Of a DNA stretch of 64,000 nt, positions 44,428 through 54,104 are shown one piece after another. The number at the start of each line of letters is the position of its first letter. Position 1 is the first letter of the stretch. The position numbers were made by a program, and so were the translations under genes. Under the pieces are notes generated by a model that was not told where the DNA came from, did no database searches, and saw only the letters and a program-made list of their open reading frames with translations. The stretch comes from Pseudovibrio sp947494035 (GTDB lineage: Bacteria > Pseudomonadota > Alphaproteobacteria > Rhizobiales > Stappiaceae). Location of the stretch: NCBI GenBank assembly GCA_947494035.1, contig CANLTN010000006.1, positions 196,989 through 260,988 on the forward strand, read 5' to 3'.

Positions 44428-45537
44428 ATGAGTCAGACTGATATCTCGCGTCGAAATCTCGTTAAAATTGCAGGTCTGGGCGCTGTTGCTACAGTTGCAG
44501 CGACGGGCGCAAACGAGGCCCTCGCCAAGGCTACACCGAAGGCAGCTCCGAAAGCCGCTGTGCCTGCGCCTCAGACGCACAAATTCGACATGACCATTGA
44601 AGAAGCCCGTCTGACCGTGGCCCGTGGTTTTGAAACTAATGTGTGGGCTTATAACGGTCAGGTTCCCGGCCCGTTGATCAGAGTGAGAGAGGGCGACTCC
44701 ATTGAGGCGCACGTCACCAACAACACACGCGGTGCGCACACAATTCACTGGCACGGCATCCACCAAAAGAACACTTGGCGTATGGATGGTGCTCCCGGCA
44801 TCAACACTACTGAGATTAACTCAGGCGGCGGCACCGGTACCTACAAATTTGTTGCCGATCGTAAGGGCAGCCTTTGGTATCACTGCCATGTGGAAGTGCC
44901 AAACCACGTGGGCGTGCGCGGCATGTGGGGACCACTGATCGTTGATCCACTTGAGCTGCTTCCGATTGAAAAAGAAGTAACCAAAGATGCGATCCTGATG
45001 TTCTCTGCGTGGAACAGTGAAGTTGCCGATGATTACTTCGCAAAGCAGGACCCCACTGATAACCTGAACTACTTCTCCGTTAACGGTAAGTCGTTCCCAT
45101 ACAACCAGCCTATCAGGGTGCAAAAAGGCGATGTGCTGCGTCTGCGTCTCTACGGTGCATCCATAGATGTTGCGTTCCACCTGCACGGCCATGACATGCT
45201 GGTGACACACCGCGACGGGCTTCCGGTTCCGGCACCTTACTATGCCGATACGGTTTACGTGGCGATGGGGCAGCGCGTGGATGTGATCGTTCGTTGTGAC
45301 AACCCGGGCCGCTGGCCAGCTCACGATCATAACGATCACCACCTGAGCAACGATGGTAACGCGCCGGGCGGCTTGTTCACCATCATTGAATACGACGAGG
45401 TTGGCCGGGATGACCCTTGGTATCTGTGGCGCCGCAAAGAATATGATCCGGACTTCTACTTCGTTGAAAGTATGAAAAAGGGGTACGGGCTCATCACTCA
45501 ATCTGGCTTCAAAGGCCAGAAAATCGACGAAATCTAA
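44428..45537 (+). CDS. Two-domain multicopper oxidase, type 1 copper in domain 1
   Basis: 369 residues with a Tat signal (SRRNLVKIAG). Domain 1 has HTIHWHGIH (His104, 107, 109) and WYHCHVEVPNHVGVRGM (His152, Cys153, His154, His160, Met166), a full type 1 copper site. Domain 2 has FHLHGHDM (His251, 253, 255) and PAHDHNDHH, where the usual cysteine of HCH is Asp300. So only domain 1 carries type 1 copper, the type C pattern seen in the Nitrosomonas nirK cluster oxidase. It may oxidise metals, phenols or protect against nitrite/NO stress. ATG 44428 is better spaced from AGAAGG than ATG 44419. Confidence 0.88.
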   Translation: MSQTDISRRNLVKIAGLGAVATVAATGANEALAKATPKAAPKAAVPAPQTHKFDMTIEEARLTVARGFETNVWAYNGQVPGPLIRVREGDSIEAHVTNNTRGAHTIHWHGIHQKNTWRMDGAPGINTTEINSGGGTGTYKFVADRKGSLWYHCHVEVPNHVGVRGMWGPLIVDPLELLPIEKEVTKDAILMFSAWNSEVADDYFAKQDPTDNLNYFSVNGKSFPYNQPIRVQKGDVLRLRLYGASIDVAFHLHGHDMLVTHRDGLPVPAPYYADTVYVAMGQRVDVIVRCDNPGRWPAHDHNDHHLSNDGNAPGGLFTIIEYDEVGRDDPWYLWRRKEYDPDFYFVESMKKGYGLITQSGFKGQKIDEI

Positions 45538-45558
45538 TCCTTCAAGAAAGATAAGAAG

Positions 45559-46044
45559 ATGAAAAGCTATAGCAAAATAGTTGCTCTGACAGCACTGGGA
45601 TTACAGTTTTCATTGGGCGCGATGAGTGCAGCATCAGCCCAGGAGCAGGCGCCGAATGAAGTGCGGATGCTGAACAAGGATTCACACGGCGTTGCCAAAG
45701 CATTCGAGCCGGCACTCCTGCCGATCGAGCCGGGTGGGACCGTGGATTTCGTTGCCTGGGACTTTGGCCATGATCTTGTCTCCGTAAAAGGCCTCCATCC
45801 GGAAGGTGCAGAAGAATTCTCGGGCTACAAGAACGCTGACACCTCGGTGTCGTTCGATAAGGAAGGCGTATACGTCTACGAGTGCGCAGCCCACAGAGCA
45901 GCCGGAATGGTTGGCGTAGTGGTTGTTGGCGACGCCTCTGCAAACCTGGACGACATTCTGGCCAGCTATCAGGACAACCCGGATCTTTCCCCAGCCGGTA
46001 AAGAGCGTCTTGGCCCCATTCTGGCTAGCCTGAAATCTAAATAA
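45559..46044 (+). CDS. Pseudoazurin-like blue copper protein
   Basis: 161 residues with a signal peptide (MSAASAQ). All four type 1 copper ligands have pseudoazurin spacing: His71 (FGHDLV), Cys109, His112 and Met117 (YECAAHRAAGM). Pseudoazurin is the normal electron donor to copper nitrite reductase, whose gene follows at 46117. The 30-residue C-terminal helical extension is usual for the pseudoazurin family. Confidence 0.92.
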   Translation: MKSYSKIVALTALGLQFSLGAMSAASAQEQAPNEVRMLNKDSHGVAKAFEPALLPIEPGGTVDFVAWDFGHDLVSVKGLHPEGAEEFSGYKNADTSVSFDKEGVYVYECAAHRAAGMVGVVVVGDASANLDDILASYQDNPDLSPAGKERLGPILASLKSK

Positions 46045-46073
46045 CACACTGAAACCAAATAAGAAAAATTAGC

Positions 46074-46098
46074 TCCGCTGACCTTTAGCGTCAGCGGA
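46074..46098 (+). promoter_or_regulatory. Intercistronic stem-loop before nirK
   Basis: TCCGCTGAC pairs with GTCAGCGGA around a 7-base loop, between the pseudoazurin and nirK genes. No T-run follows. It may stabilise or separate the messages and set different protein levels. Confidence 0.55.
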
Positions 46099-46116
46099 CA
46101 CAAGAGGAGTGTATCT

Positions 46117-47223
46117 ATGTCTGACACAAACGATTTTTCAGCTGATCGCCGTCAGTTCGTAAGAATGGCCGGCATTGGTGCTGTTGCAGGGGCGGGCATT
46201 TTGGCCAGCGCTAAAGCAAGTACCGCACATGGTAAAGAAAAGCATGGCGCTGTGCCAACCCCTGCACCAGCAGAAGGAAGCCTTGTTGGTGGTACAGTCA
46301 AGGAAGGTCTGGTCGTTGCCGACCCAACCAAACTGCCAGCCCCGATCACTTACAAAACACCGCGCAGTCACGATGTAGAGCTTGTTGTAAAGCGTGTGAA
46401 ATCCGAAATTCTGCCGGGTGTTTCACACACATTCATGACCTTTAACGGTCAGATCCCTGGACCAATGATCCGTGCACGTCAGGGTGACACTCTGCGGATT
46501 ACCGTCACCAACCCGGCGGAAAACGTAGAGTCCCACTCTATTGACCTACACGCTGTATATGGTACCGGAGGTGGTGGTGCGTTCACCGAAGTTGCAGCTG
46601 GTGAATCCAAGTCGTTTACCTTCAAGGCTCTATATGCCGGTGCATTTATTTACCATTGTGGTGTCGCCAACATGGACGAGCACATCAGCCGTGGTATGTT
46701 CGGTATGATTGTGATTGAGCCGGAAGAGGGTCTGCCTAAAGTAGATCGCGAGATTTACCTTGGTCAACATGAGCTGTATACTAAAGAAGGATTTGGTCAG
46801 AAAGGCGAAGCAAGCTTTAGTGGCCGCAACATGGTCAAGGAAGATCCGACTTACGTAATGTTCAACGGTGCGGTTGCTCCGTTTGTTAATGGACGCTTCG
46901 GAACTATTAAAGCAAACGTTGGCGAAACTGTTCGTGTCTTCCTGGTAACCGGTGGCCCTAACAAGACTTCCAGCTTCCACCCGGTTGGTAACGTTTGGTC
47001 TAAAGCATGGCCACAGGGTGGACTGGCAAACCCACCGCTGAACTTCATCCAGACCTGGCCTTCCAGCCCTGGTTCAGCGTTTGTGGGTGACATGCACTTG
47101 CCAGTTCCGCAGCTTGTGACGCTGGTTGACCACTCATTGAGCCGTGTGACAAGTAAAGGTAACGCTGCCCAGATCGAAGTAATCGGAGAGCCGCAACCTG
47201 ATATTCTGAAAACAGAAGGCTAA
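46117..47223 (+). CDS. nirK: Copper-containing nitrite reductase
   Basis: Reduces nitrite to nitric oxide in the periplasm. Tat signal (DRRQFVRMAG). All catalytic residues map with family spacing: type 1 copper His140, Cys181, His189, Met194; type 2 copper His145, His180, His339; catalytic Asp143 and His288. 368 residues. ATG 46117 follows AAGAGGAG. The segment between the type 1 ligands (GVANMDEHISRGM) differs from classical Alcaligenes NirK (one residue shorter), so it belongs to another NirK clade. Electrons come from the pseudoazurin upstream. Confidence 0.93.
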   Translation: MSDTNDFSADRRQFVRMAGIGAVAGAGILASAKASTAHGKEKHGAVPTPAPAEGSLVGGTVKEGLVVADPTKLPAPITYKTPRSHDVELVVKRVKSEILPGVSHTFMTFNGQIPGPMIRARQGDTLRITVTNPAENVESHSIDLHAVYGTGGGGAFTEVAAGESKSFTFKALYAGAFIYHCGVANMDEHISRGMFGMIVIEPEEGLPKVDREIYLGQHELYTKEGFGQKGEASFSGRNMVKEDPTYVMFNGAVAPFVNGRFGTIKANVGETVRVFLVTGGPNKTSSFHPVGNVWSKAWPQGGLANPPLNFIQTWPSSPGSAFVGDMHLPVPQLVTLVDHSLSRVTSKGNAAQIEVIGEPQPDILKTEG

Positions 47224-47235
47224 GGCATCTAAGGA

Positions 47236-47274
47236 TAAGCCATTGACGTCCCCAGTGATTTCCCCAATGGCTTA
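47236..47274 (+). terminator. Stem-loop after nirK
   Basis: TAAGCCATTG pairs with CAATGGCTTA, followed by TTCGTCTTCCTTT. A moderately T-rich tail suggests partial termination before the membrane gene. Confidence 0.55.
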
Positions 47275-47342
47275 TTCGTCTTCCTTTAGGTCGAATAAGA
47301 TAAGATTTCAAATATAACAATGTGACCTGTCGGAGTTCGCGA

Positions 47343-47942
47343 ATGACACAAGTAAAAGGGATAATTAACTCACGGTACTCTTTCTGGGTGCTGCTCGCGC
47401 TGCCATCCGTGCCGATGATATTCTGGTCGGTGATTGATCCCCACCACATGCATGACTACATGCATGACGCTGGTGACTATGCCGCCCATTTTCTTGTCTT
47501 GGCGCTGGTTATTACCCCCTTAATGTGCCTGACCAATGGCAATGGTTTTATCCGCTGGCTCCGTAAACGTCGTCGATATATTGGAGTGGCCGCCTTCAGT
47601 TACACTGCCTTGCATGTTGCGTTTGACTTTCTGCAATTTCACAGCTTTGCGGCTTTCTGGGAAGATACAACAAGATTAAGCATTATCGCAGGATGGGTGG
47701 CCTTCTTCATTCTCATCCCACTTGCGATAACCAGTAACCAGTGGGCCGTCCGCACGCTCGGACGGGCTTGGAAAAGCCTTCATAGGTGGGTTTATGTGGC
47801 CGCCCTGTTTACCTTGGCCCACTGGATCCTGATTGAACACGGATATGTCAGCCTCACCATTCACTTCGGTATTCTTGCTGCTCTCGAAGGCTACAGGGTT
47901 TGGTATCGGAACTGGGGAGGCAGACGCACCGTTAAAGCGTAG
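47343..47942 (+). CDS. Ferric-reductase-like haem membrane protein
   Basis: About 200 residues with six hydrophobic segments and histidines in membrane helices (YTALHVAFDFLQFH, SLHRWVYVAALFTLAHWILI). This matches ferric-reductase-like/MsrQ (YedZ) b-type haem proteins. Located just after nirK, it may pass electrons from the quinone pool to the copper proteins; that role is inferred. ATG 47343 after CGGAG. No separate partner like MsrP is present. Confidence 0.8.
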   Translation: MTQVKGIINSRYSFWVLLALPSVPMIFWSVIDPHHMHDYMHDAGDYAAHFLVLALVITPLMCLTNGNGFIRWLRKRRRYIGVAAFSYTALHVAFDFLQFHSFAAFWEDTTRLSIIAGWVAFFILIPLAITSNQWAVRTLGRAWKSLHRWVYVAALFTLAHWILIEHGYVSLTIHFGILAALEGYRVWYRNWGGRRTVKA

Positions 47943-48012
47943 CCGGAACCGTTCCCATCCCAAATAAGAAGGTGTGCCGCTCAACACACCTGACGTTGGT
48001 TCCGGATAACTT

Positions 48013-48049
48013 GTATGCGTGCATTCCCAAATGCACGCATACTTTTTTA
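48013..48049 (+). terminator. Strong intrinsic terminator of the nirK cluster
   Basis: A 13-bp perfect stem, GTATGCGTGCATT with its complement, has a 4-base loop and six T residues. It ends plus-strand transcription before the convergent autotransporter array. Confidence 0.95.
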
Positions 48050-48068
48050 TTGGGCGAGGCCAGCTGCC

Positions 48069-51032
48069 TCAAAACAACACCGAGAACCCTGCATTGATGC
48101 TGCCGAAGACGGCGTCGATGGTGTCGTAGGCGGCTTCCAGGCCCAAGTCCAGTGTGGCGCGGTCGGTGAGCCGGTATTCAGCGTCTGCCCCGATGAAGGG
48201 CCGCACGCCGCCGTTGTTGTCCTCCAGACTATAGGGAATGGGGGTGCCGCCAAGGGTGGCATCGACATTGTTGCCCCAGTTGGCGTAAACATCCAGACCA
48301 CCACGCAGGATGGTGCTCCAGCGACTGCCTTGATTAAGAGCTCTCAGGCCTACACCAGCCACTTCCAGCCGCACGTTGATCTGCTGGCGGTTGAGTGCGG
48401 AAAGGTTGAGGCCACTGGGGCCGCCTTCGCTGTAGCCTTGCTGATGGAAGAAGGTGTACCGCCCGCTGACGGACGGGATCACCAGAATACCCCGGTAGGG
48501 CACCTCATAGCCAGCGGTGATCTCTGGCGAGATCAGGAAGCCGGTGCCGTTGCTTTCCCCTGTGGTCATACCGCCCGGTGCAGTGTTGTCCAGATACCGG
48601 CGTTTGGTGTCATCAAAGGTTATGCCGCCCAGTAGGTTGATGCCGGTGAGAATACGGTCAAAGACACGGTCATAATAGGCGCCGGCATAGGCTGTCTGCA
48701 GTGTGCTGTCCCATAAAACATTGCCTTCAGTGACGGAGCCGATTGAGTAGCCGCCATAAACCCCGCCCAGAGCATTGCTTTCCAAAGCCCGGTCATAACC
48801 TATGGTAAACGCTCCCATGGCGTGGGCATAGGTACGCCCGCTGGTGCTGTGTTGACCGAACCCGCTGGCATCAAACCAGAAGTCCTGAAGCAGCCCGTTA
48901 TCCTGATAGAGGAACGAGCGGTTCTGGATGCCACGGGTGGTAATGTGCTGTTGCAAAAAGCGAACCAGATCATCACTCATGCGGACGCTGGATGATCTTA
49001 GGAGATCATTCGGATCTATTGTCAGAACCTGAAACAGGTTTGTTCCGATCTGGTTGACGACCAAAGGTTGCCCCTGTCCCAGAACAGTAAGCTCACCCGG
49101 TGCAGCGCCGACAGTAAAGGCCGCATCAAAACCGCTGCCAATGATCAGGGTATTGTCTGTCCCGAACCCACCGCCCCCATCGCCGAAGGTGATCTGGCCT
49201 TGAATGACCGGATAGGTGAGCAGGGAGAGCGTATTGTCATTGCCATCCATCAAAATGGCATGGCTGTCCTGCGCCAGATCGGCAAACACTCTGCTGTGGT
49301 TCACAAAACTGTTGCTGTCCCCGGTCATGCGAACGCCGATGGACATATCACTGGCTGTTGTGCCTATTGCCGTCGCGGTTGAGATGATTGAACCAGTGTT
49401 TGTTAATTCGTAACCGGTGCCAGCAAAATCGAGGCCATATGCCTCCGCCGTAGCTGCATTGGTGCCTCCGGTCGCCCTCGCAGTTGCCACTGCCACAATA
49501 GTTCCAGTGTTACGAAGATACCCCACATCGAATGGATCCCCCTGACGGTCAGCTAGTAAAGCCCCGTGGGCAGTTGCACTCGCTGTGGGCGTACCTACGC
49601 TGGAGGAAACGTTCATCCGGGCGTTGGCGGTTGAGGAAACATTACCGCTATTGTCAAAGGTTAGCTTTAGCTCATCAATATTGACACCTGTGGCATTTGC
49701 CGTGGCTGTTGAGCTACCTGTATCAGTGCCCACCAACCCAGTGGCGTTGGCGGTTGCGATAATGTCGCCTGAGTTAAAGACCTGATTATCGTAGCCAAAG
49801 CCGATATCTGCAAATGTCTCAATCCCGAATGCATTTGCGGTGACATTTGTAACGCCCTCTTCCAGGGTCACCGAAGATCCGCTGATACCTGAAATGGTCC
49901 CGCTGTTGGTTGCGATAGTCAGGAAGCGGAAATCGTCACGACCATTATTTCTAATGCCATAGGCAATTGCGGTGGCATCTATGTCGGCTATCGCACCAGA
50001 AGCATTTACCTGCCCTCGCCCCCTCAAAGTACCCCTATTAAGAGTATTGCTGTCTGCATTACTGAATGTTTGGGTTCCTGCTAAAAGGCCGAAACCACTA
50101 CTGGTTAGGGCAGTTGATCCACCCACATAGTCTTGAGCGGCAGTTCCTACCACATTCCCGTGATTTTCTATGGATGCAAAACCAAATTCAATTCTTGAAT
50201 TAATACCAAAAGCAACGGTTGCGCTTCTGGCATTAATTTCTACGTTTTCATCGATCCTGAGTGTTAGGCTGCTCGCATCATCTGCCAAGCTAAGACCGGT
50301 TGCTAAAGCGGTGTCTGAAATAACACTAATCCGGCTACCCGCGCCTATCGTTGCCACAGTGGCTAGATCACTCGCCATAACGATGCCGGAGGCTGTGCCC
50401 GCTATGCTCTCAACATCAATGACGGAGTTATTGAAGATGAGAGTATCACTTGCATCTCTCATAAAGATGCCTATCGCAGTCCCCCCCCCAGCGACATTAA
50501 TCGATGAGTCATTTGCGGTGAGATTATTATTTAAGGACCTTTGTTCTATGCCATAGGCGGTAGCGCCAGCTCCCGACTCTACGTCAATCATAGCTCCGGC
50601 ATCGAGTGTAATCGTATTGCTTGAGCCACCTAAACCATTTTCTTGATAAATACCCCTAGCAAATGCAAGGCCACTTGCTGTGACACTGCCACCTGTGCCG
50701 ATCGTCAGGGCATTGGTTAGTCCGGTCTGTGAGGTCGTTGAAAGAAAGCCAGCAATCGTCGCTGAAACCGGGCCATTGAGGGTGATGCTGCTGTTAAAGC
50801 CATCGGAAAAAATAGCCACAGTACCGGGGTCTACGAGTATGCTTCCTGTATTGGTGACGGTAACAGTACTATCTTCTGTAAGTATGACCGGGTCTGTTTC
50901 TGGCGTATCGATAACAATATCTTCCGCATAAACAGGCACGCTCAAACCATAGGATGACATGATGCCAACACATAGTGCCACTGAACATTTTAGATATGAA
51001 GAAAGACTATGAGAGTCTCTTTTAGGCTCCAT
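48069..51032 (-). CDS. Autotransporter 1 of the array (barrel type A)
   Basis: 987 residues. Signal peptide with cleavage near VPVYAED, then the shared opening DSTVTVTNTGSILVDPGTV. The passenger (100-640) is Ala/Thr/Ser/Asn-rich with loose repeats containing ATAYGI-like units, unlike the other array members. Conserved linker DLAQDSHAILMDGNDNTLSL, then the autotransporter beta-barrel from about 700 to the terminal Phe (NAGFSVLF). It sends its passenger to the cell surface. ATG 51032 after AAGGGGTGA. Convergent with the nirK cluster. Confidence 0.88.
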   Translation of the reverse strand: MEPKRDSHSLSSYLKCSVALCVGIMSSYGLSVPVYAEDIVIDTPETDPVILTEDSTVTVTNTGSILVDPGTVAIFSDGFNSSITLNGPVSATIAGFLSTTSQTGLTNALTIGTGGSVTASGLAFARGIYQENGLGGSSNTITLDAGAMIDVESGAGATAYGIEQRSLNNNLTANDSSINVAGGGTAIGIFMRDASDTLIFNNSVIDVESIAGTASGIVMASDLATVATIGAGSRISVISDTALATGLSLADDASSLTLRIDENVEINARSATVAFGINSRIEFGFASIENHGNVVGTAAQDYVGGSTALTSSGFGLLAGTQTFSNADSNTLNRGTLRGRGQVNASGAIADIDATAIAYGIRNNGRDDFRFLTIATNSGTISGISGSSVTLEEGVTNVTANAFGIETFADIGFGYDNQVFNSGDIIATANATGLVGTDTGSSTATANATGVNIDELKLTFDNSGNVSSTANARMNVSSSVGTPTASATAHGALLADRQGDPFDVGYLRNTGTIVAVATARATGGTNAATAEAYGLDFAGTGYELTNTGSIISTATAIGTTASDMSIGVRMTGDSNSFVNHSRVFADLAQDSHAILMDGNDNTLSLLTYPVIQGQITFGDGGGGFGTDNTLIIGSGFDAAFTVGAAPGELTVLGQGQPLVVNQIGTNLFQVLTIDPNDLLRSSSVRMSDDLVRFLQQHITTRGIQNRSFLYQDNGLLQDFWFDASGFGQHSTSGRTYAHAMGAFTIGYDRALESNALGGVYGGYSIGSVTEGNVLWDSTLQTAYAGAYYDRVFDRILTGINLLGGITFDDTKRRYLDNTAPGGMTTGESNGTGFLISPEITAGYEVPYRGILVIPSVSGRYTFFHQQGYSEGGPSGLNLSALNRQQINVRLEVAGVGLRALNQGSRWSTILRGGLDVYANWGNNVDATLGGTPIPYSLEDNNGGVRPFIGADAEYRLTDRATLDLGLEAAYDTIDAVFGSINAGFSVLF

Positions 51033-51367
51033 AAAAAATCACCCCTTCAGCTAGCATTGGCCTTGCATCGAATGGACATCATGTATAAATTGACATTAAT
51101 TTTTATTAATATTAACAACCGTTAACAAATAGACATTTCTATATTTACCACCCAGTGTCTAATTTACATTTTAAATCTATTTATTGGTATATATACTTTA
51201 TCAATGGCGATTATTACTTATGAGCAGAATAAACCACCCGGAACTTCACCTATCATGCTCCAGTGCGCATATAGAGGCACTCTGTACCCATTGAATGAAG
51301 GTAAAAATGGTTTCATCAAATCCGGTCTCTTTAAATGCCGGATCTTTGGTAATCCAAGCCCCACGCT
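51033..51367. other. Spacer between array members, no gene
   Basis: 335 bases, AT-rich, promoter side of gene 1 and tail of gene 2. A plus-strand frame at 51204 runs into the barrel antisense and is not a gene. Confidence 0.5.
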
Positions 51368-53848
51368 TCAGAACAACACCGAGAACCCAGCATTGATGCT
51401 GCCGAAGACGGCGTCAATGGAGTCGTAGGCAGCTTCTACGCCGAAGTCGAGTGAGGCGCGGTCGGTGACCAGGTATTGAACGTCTGCACCGACGAATGGG
51501 CGCACACCCGCATCGTTCAGGTTCTCATCATAGGGAACATCAAAGCCCATGACTTGTGCATTAATGTCGTCGCCCCAGTTGGCGTAGATGTCCAGACCAC
51601 CGCGCAGTGTGGTGCTCCAGCGGGTGGCATCCTGATTGAGCGCGCTAAAGCCCAGACCGGCCACTTGAAGCCGCACGTTAACCTGCTGATGGTCGCGGCC
51701 GGACAGGTTAAGTCCGTTGGCTCCGCCCTCACTGTAACTGTCCTGATGGAACAGGGAATACCGCACAGCGATGGAGGGAATGAAGAGATGGCTTCCGTAG
51801 GGCACCTCGTAACCAACGGTCACTTCTGGCGAAATCAGGAAGCCAACGCCGTTGTCGCTGCCGTTGACAATGCCGCCAAGAACTGTGTTATCGAGATATT
51901 TGCGAGAGACGTCATCCCAGTTGATACCGCCGAGCAGGTTGATGCCGGTCAGAATACGGTCAAAGGCGCGGTCGTAATAGATCCCCGCATAGGCTGTCTG
52001 CAAGGTGTTGTCCCAATAAGCATTGCCCTGATTGACGGAGCCGATGGAATAACCGGCATAAATGCCGCCCAGTCCGTTGTCTTCAAACGCTCTGTCATAA
52101 CCGACTGTGAAGGCCCCCAGTGCGTGGGAGTAGGCCCGCCCGGTTGTGCTGTGCTGTCCAAAGCCACTGGCATCAAACCAGAAGTCCTGAATGAGACCAT
52201 TCTCCTGATTGAGGAACTGGCGGTTCTTGAGCCCACGGGTGGTTATTTCCTGTTGCAGAAAGCGGATCAGATCATCCGTCATACGCACGCTTGAGGCTCT
52301 GAAGAAGTCTGCGGAGCTGATGGAGACAACCTTAAGCTGGTTGGGGCCGAGCAGATTGACCGACAGGGACTGGCCCTGCCCTAAAACGGTAAGCTGAGAC
52401 GGATCAGCGCCGACAGTAAAGGCCGCATCAAAGCCATTGCCGACGAGCAGAGTATTACCACTCCCGAAAACCCCGCCGCCATTGCCGAATGTGATTTGCC
52501 CCTGAATGACGGGGTAAGTGAGCAAAGACAGCATGTTGTTGTCACCATTCATCAAAATGGCGTGGCTACCTGGCGCCAGATCGGCAAACACACTGCCGTG
52601 GTTCTCAAAATTATTCCCGTCCCCATTCATGCGAACACCAATAGAATTGAGCATGGCATTGGTTGAGCTGGCGAAAATTCGGCCTCTGTTCAACATTTCG
52701 AAATTGTTCGCGAAGACATTAACGCCGCGGGCGATGTTGCCTGAAGCGGAAACCTCGGCACCGTGTTCGAGAGTGAGGAATGAAGGATCGGTAGCTGATG
52801 TCAAACTTTCGATGCCAACGGCCGTTCCAACTGCGGTGACAATTATTCGGCTATTCACCTCGATGATAGTTTGGTTGATGTTCGCGAAACCGAAGGGGAG
52901 CTGTTGGAGCCCATGACCGTCGTTTCCTGCCGCAACATTGATGATAGAACTTTGCCCTAACACAAACATGTTGTCAGGTGAGCGTTGGGTTACACCGAAA
53001 GCGTCATCGCCTCCTGAGACGCTAATATGTGCATTTGTTCCAAAAGTAGTACTTGCAGATCCCAAATTGACTGCTTGCTCGACAGCAATTGCGTCAAAAA
53101 ATCCCTGAGCATTAATTCTCGCATTCGGCCCAAATACACTCGTCACACGATCAGTGGCAGCCTGATAAATTGCCTTAGCACTACCTGCAAGAGCATTAAC
53201 GGTTATTCGTGTATCTACTCCAAACACGCTGGTGTTGGTACCGTCAAGAGCAAGATTAGTTTGGTTTATTCCTTCCGCAGTAAAACCCCCGAGCACTTCA
53301 ATATGTCCATTTGATCCGAAGTGGACATTGTTTCTGCCCTGCCCAGTGAGTTGCTGAATTCCGAAGGCTTCCGCTCCGGTGGACATGGAACTAATTCGTG
53401 CGTTTTCCAGAGTAATTGTATTGTCGACAGAGAGACCAAACTGCCGGACGCCTCTCAGAACACTAGCATTTCCATCATCACTTGCCGAAATATCGCCGCC
53501 TTGGTGCACATGCAAAATGTTAAAATTACCTCCCTCCTGCAAGATGGTATTCACAGTATCACCGAGTACATTCGACGTGGCTGAAACGGGGCCGAAGAGC
53601 GTGAATTCACTGTCATTGCCATCGGAGTCAATCGCAAATATTCCGGGATCAACCGTGATGCTACCTGTGTTGGTAACGGTGACGGTACCATCATCAGGCA
53701 GAATGACAGGTGTGTTCTGAGGGGCACTTATAACAATTTGCGCACTTGCTAACCCTGCAAAACCAATCAAGGTCGCGACCGTCATTATGACTGTAGCCAA
53801 GCCTTTAAAGTGAAGACAGGTCTGACTCATAACAGTTTTCTTGAACAT
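51368..53848 (-). CDS. Autotransporter 2 of the array (barrel type B)
   Basis: 826 residues. Signal peptide ends near GLASAQ, shared N-terminal PQNTPVILPDDGTVTVTNTG, a beta-helical passenger rich in Asn, Ala, Ser (units such as FGPNARINAQGFFDAI), then the type B barrel (INWDDVSRKYLDNTVLGG) ending NAGFSVLF. ATG 53848 with AGGTGG upstream. Parts of the barrel DNA match gene 6 exactly and others match gene 3. Confidence 0.88.
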   Translation of the reverse strand: MFKKTVMSQTCLHFKGLATVIMTVATLIGFAGLASAQIVISAPQNTPVILPDDGTVTVTNTGSITVDPGIFAIDSDGNDSEFTLFGPVSATSNVLGDTVNTILQEGGNFNILHVHQGGDISASDDGNASVLRGVRQFGLSVDNTITLENARISSMSTGAEAFGIQQLTGQGRNNVHFGSNGHIEVLGGFTAEGINQTNLALDGTNTSVFGVDTRITVNALAGSAKAIYQAATDRVTSVFGPNARINAQGFFDAIAVEQAVNLGSASTTFGTNAHISVSGGDDAFGVTQRSPDNMFVLGQSSIINVAAGNDGHGLQQLPFGFANINQTIIEVNSRIIVTAVGTAVGIESLTSATDPSFLTLEHGAEVSASGNIARGVNVFANNFEMLNRGRIFASSTNAMLNSIGVRMNGDGNNFENHGSVFADLAPGSHAILMNGDNNMLSLLTYPVIQGQITFGNGGGVFGSGNTLLVGNGFDAAFTVGADPSQLTVLGQGQSLSVNLLGPNQLKVVSISSADFFRASSVRMTDDLIRFLQQEITTRGLKNRQFLNQENGLIQDFWFDASGFGQHSTTGRAYSHALGAFTVGYDRAFEDNGLGGIYAGYSIGSVNQGNAYWDNTLQTAYAGIYYDRAFDRILTGINLLGGINWDDVSRKYLDNTVLGGIVNGSDNGVGFLISPEVTVGYEVPYGSHLFIPSIAVRYSLFHQDSYSEGGANGLNLSGRDHQQVNVRLQVAGLGFSALNQDATRWSTTLRGGLDIYANWGDDINAQVMGFDVPYDENLNDAGVRPFVGADVQYLVTDRASLDFGVEAAYDSIDAVFGSINAGFSVLF

Positions 53849-54031
53849 CAGATACCACCTAAATTCGATGATTCGCAGAGTAATTTATTGGTACGCTATT
53901 AACAACTAAGCATTCCATAGATAAGTAGCTATGAAATACATGTAATTACTCTATACAATGGTGACATTACTATGATAACGAGCCAAATTTAGGTTGCTTA
54001 AATTGGTATTTAATCTATTTAAACTTCAATT

Positions 54032-54061
54032 GTGTGCACGATGACTATACTTCGTGCACAC
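54032..54061 (-). terminator. Stem-loop downstream of autotransporter 3
   Basis: GTGTGCACGA pairs with TCGTGCACAC around a 10-base loop, between the stop of gene 3 and the start of gene 2. The minus-strand tail is AATTGAAGTTT. A second, weaker stem (GGGAAG/CTTCCC) is at 54068-54101. Confidence 0.5.
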
Positions 54062-54104
54062 TCAATCGGGAAGAGGACGGCCTTAAACCGTGAAGCTTCC
54101 CACC

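Noticed and set aside
51476..52294. 272-codon plus-strand frame opposite a type B barrel, with similar frames opposite the other array members
   Set aside because: The frames recur only because the barrels are near-identical; they lie antisense to the barrel codons and have no ribosome site.
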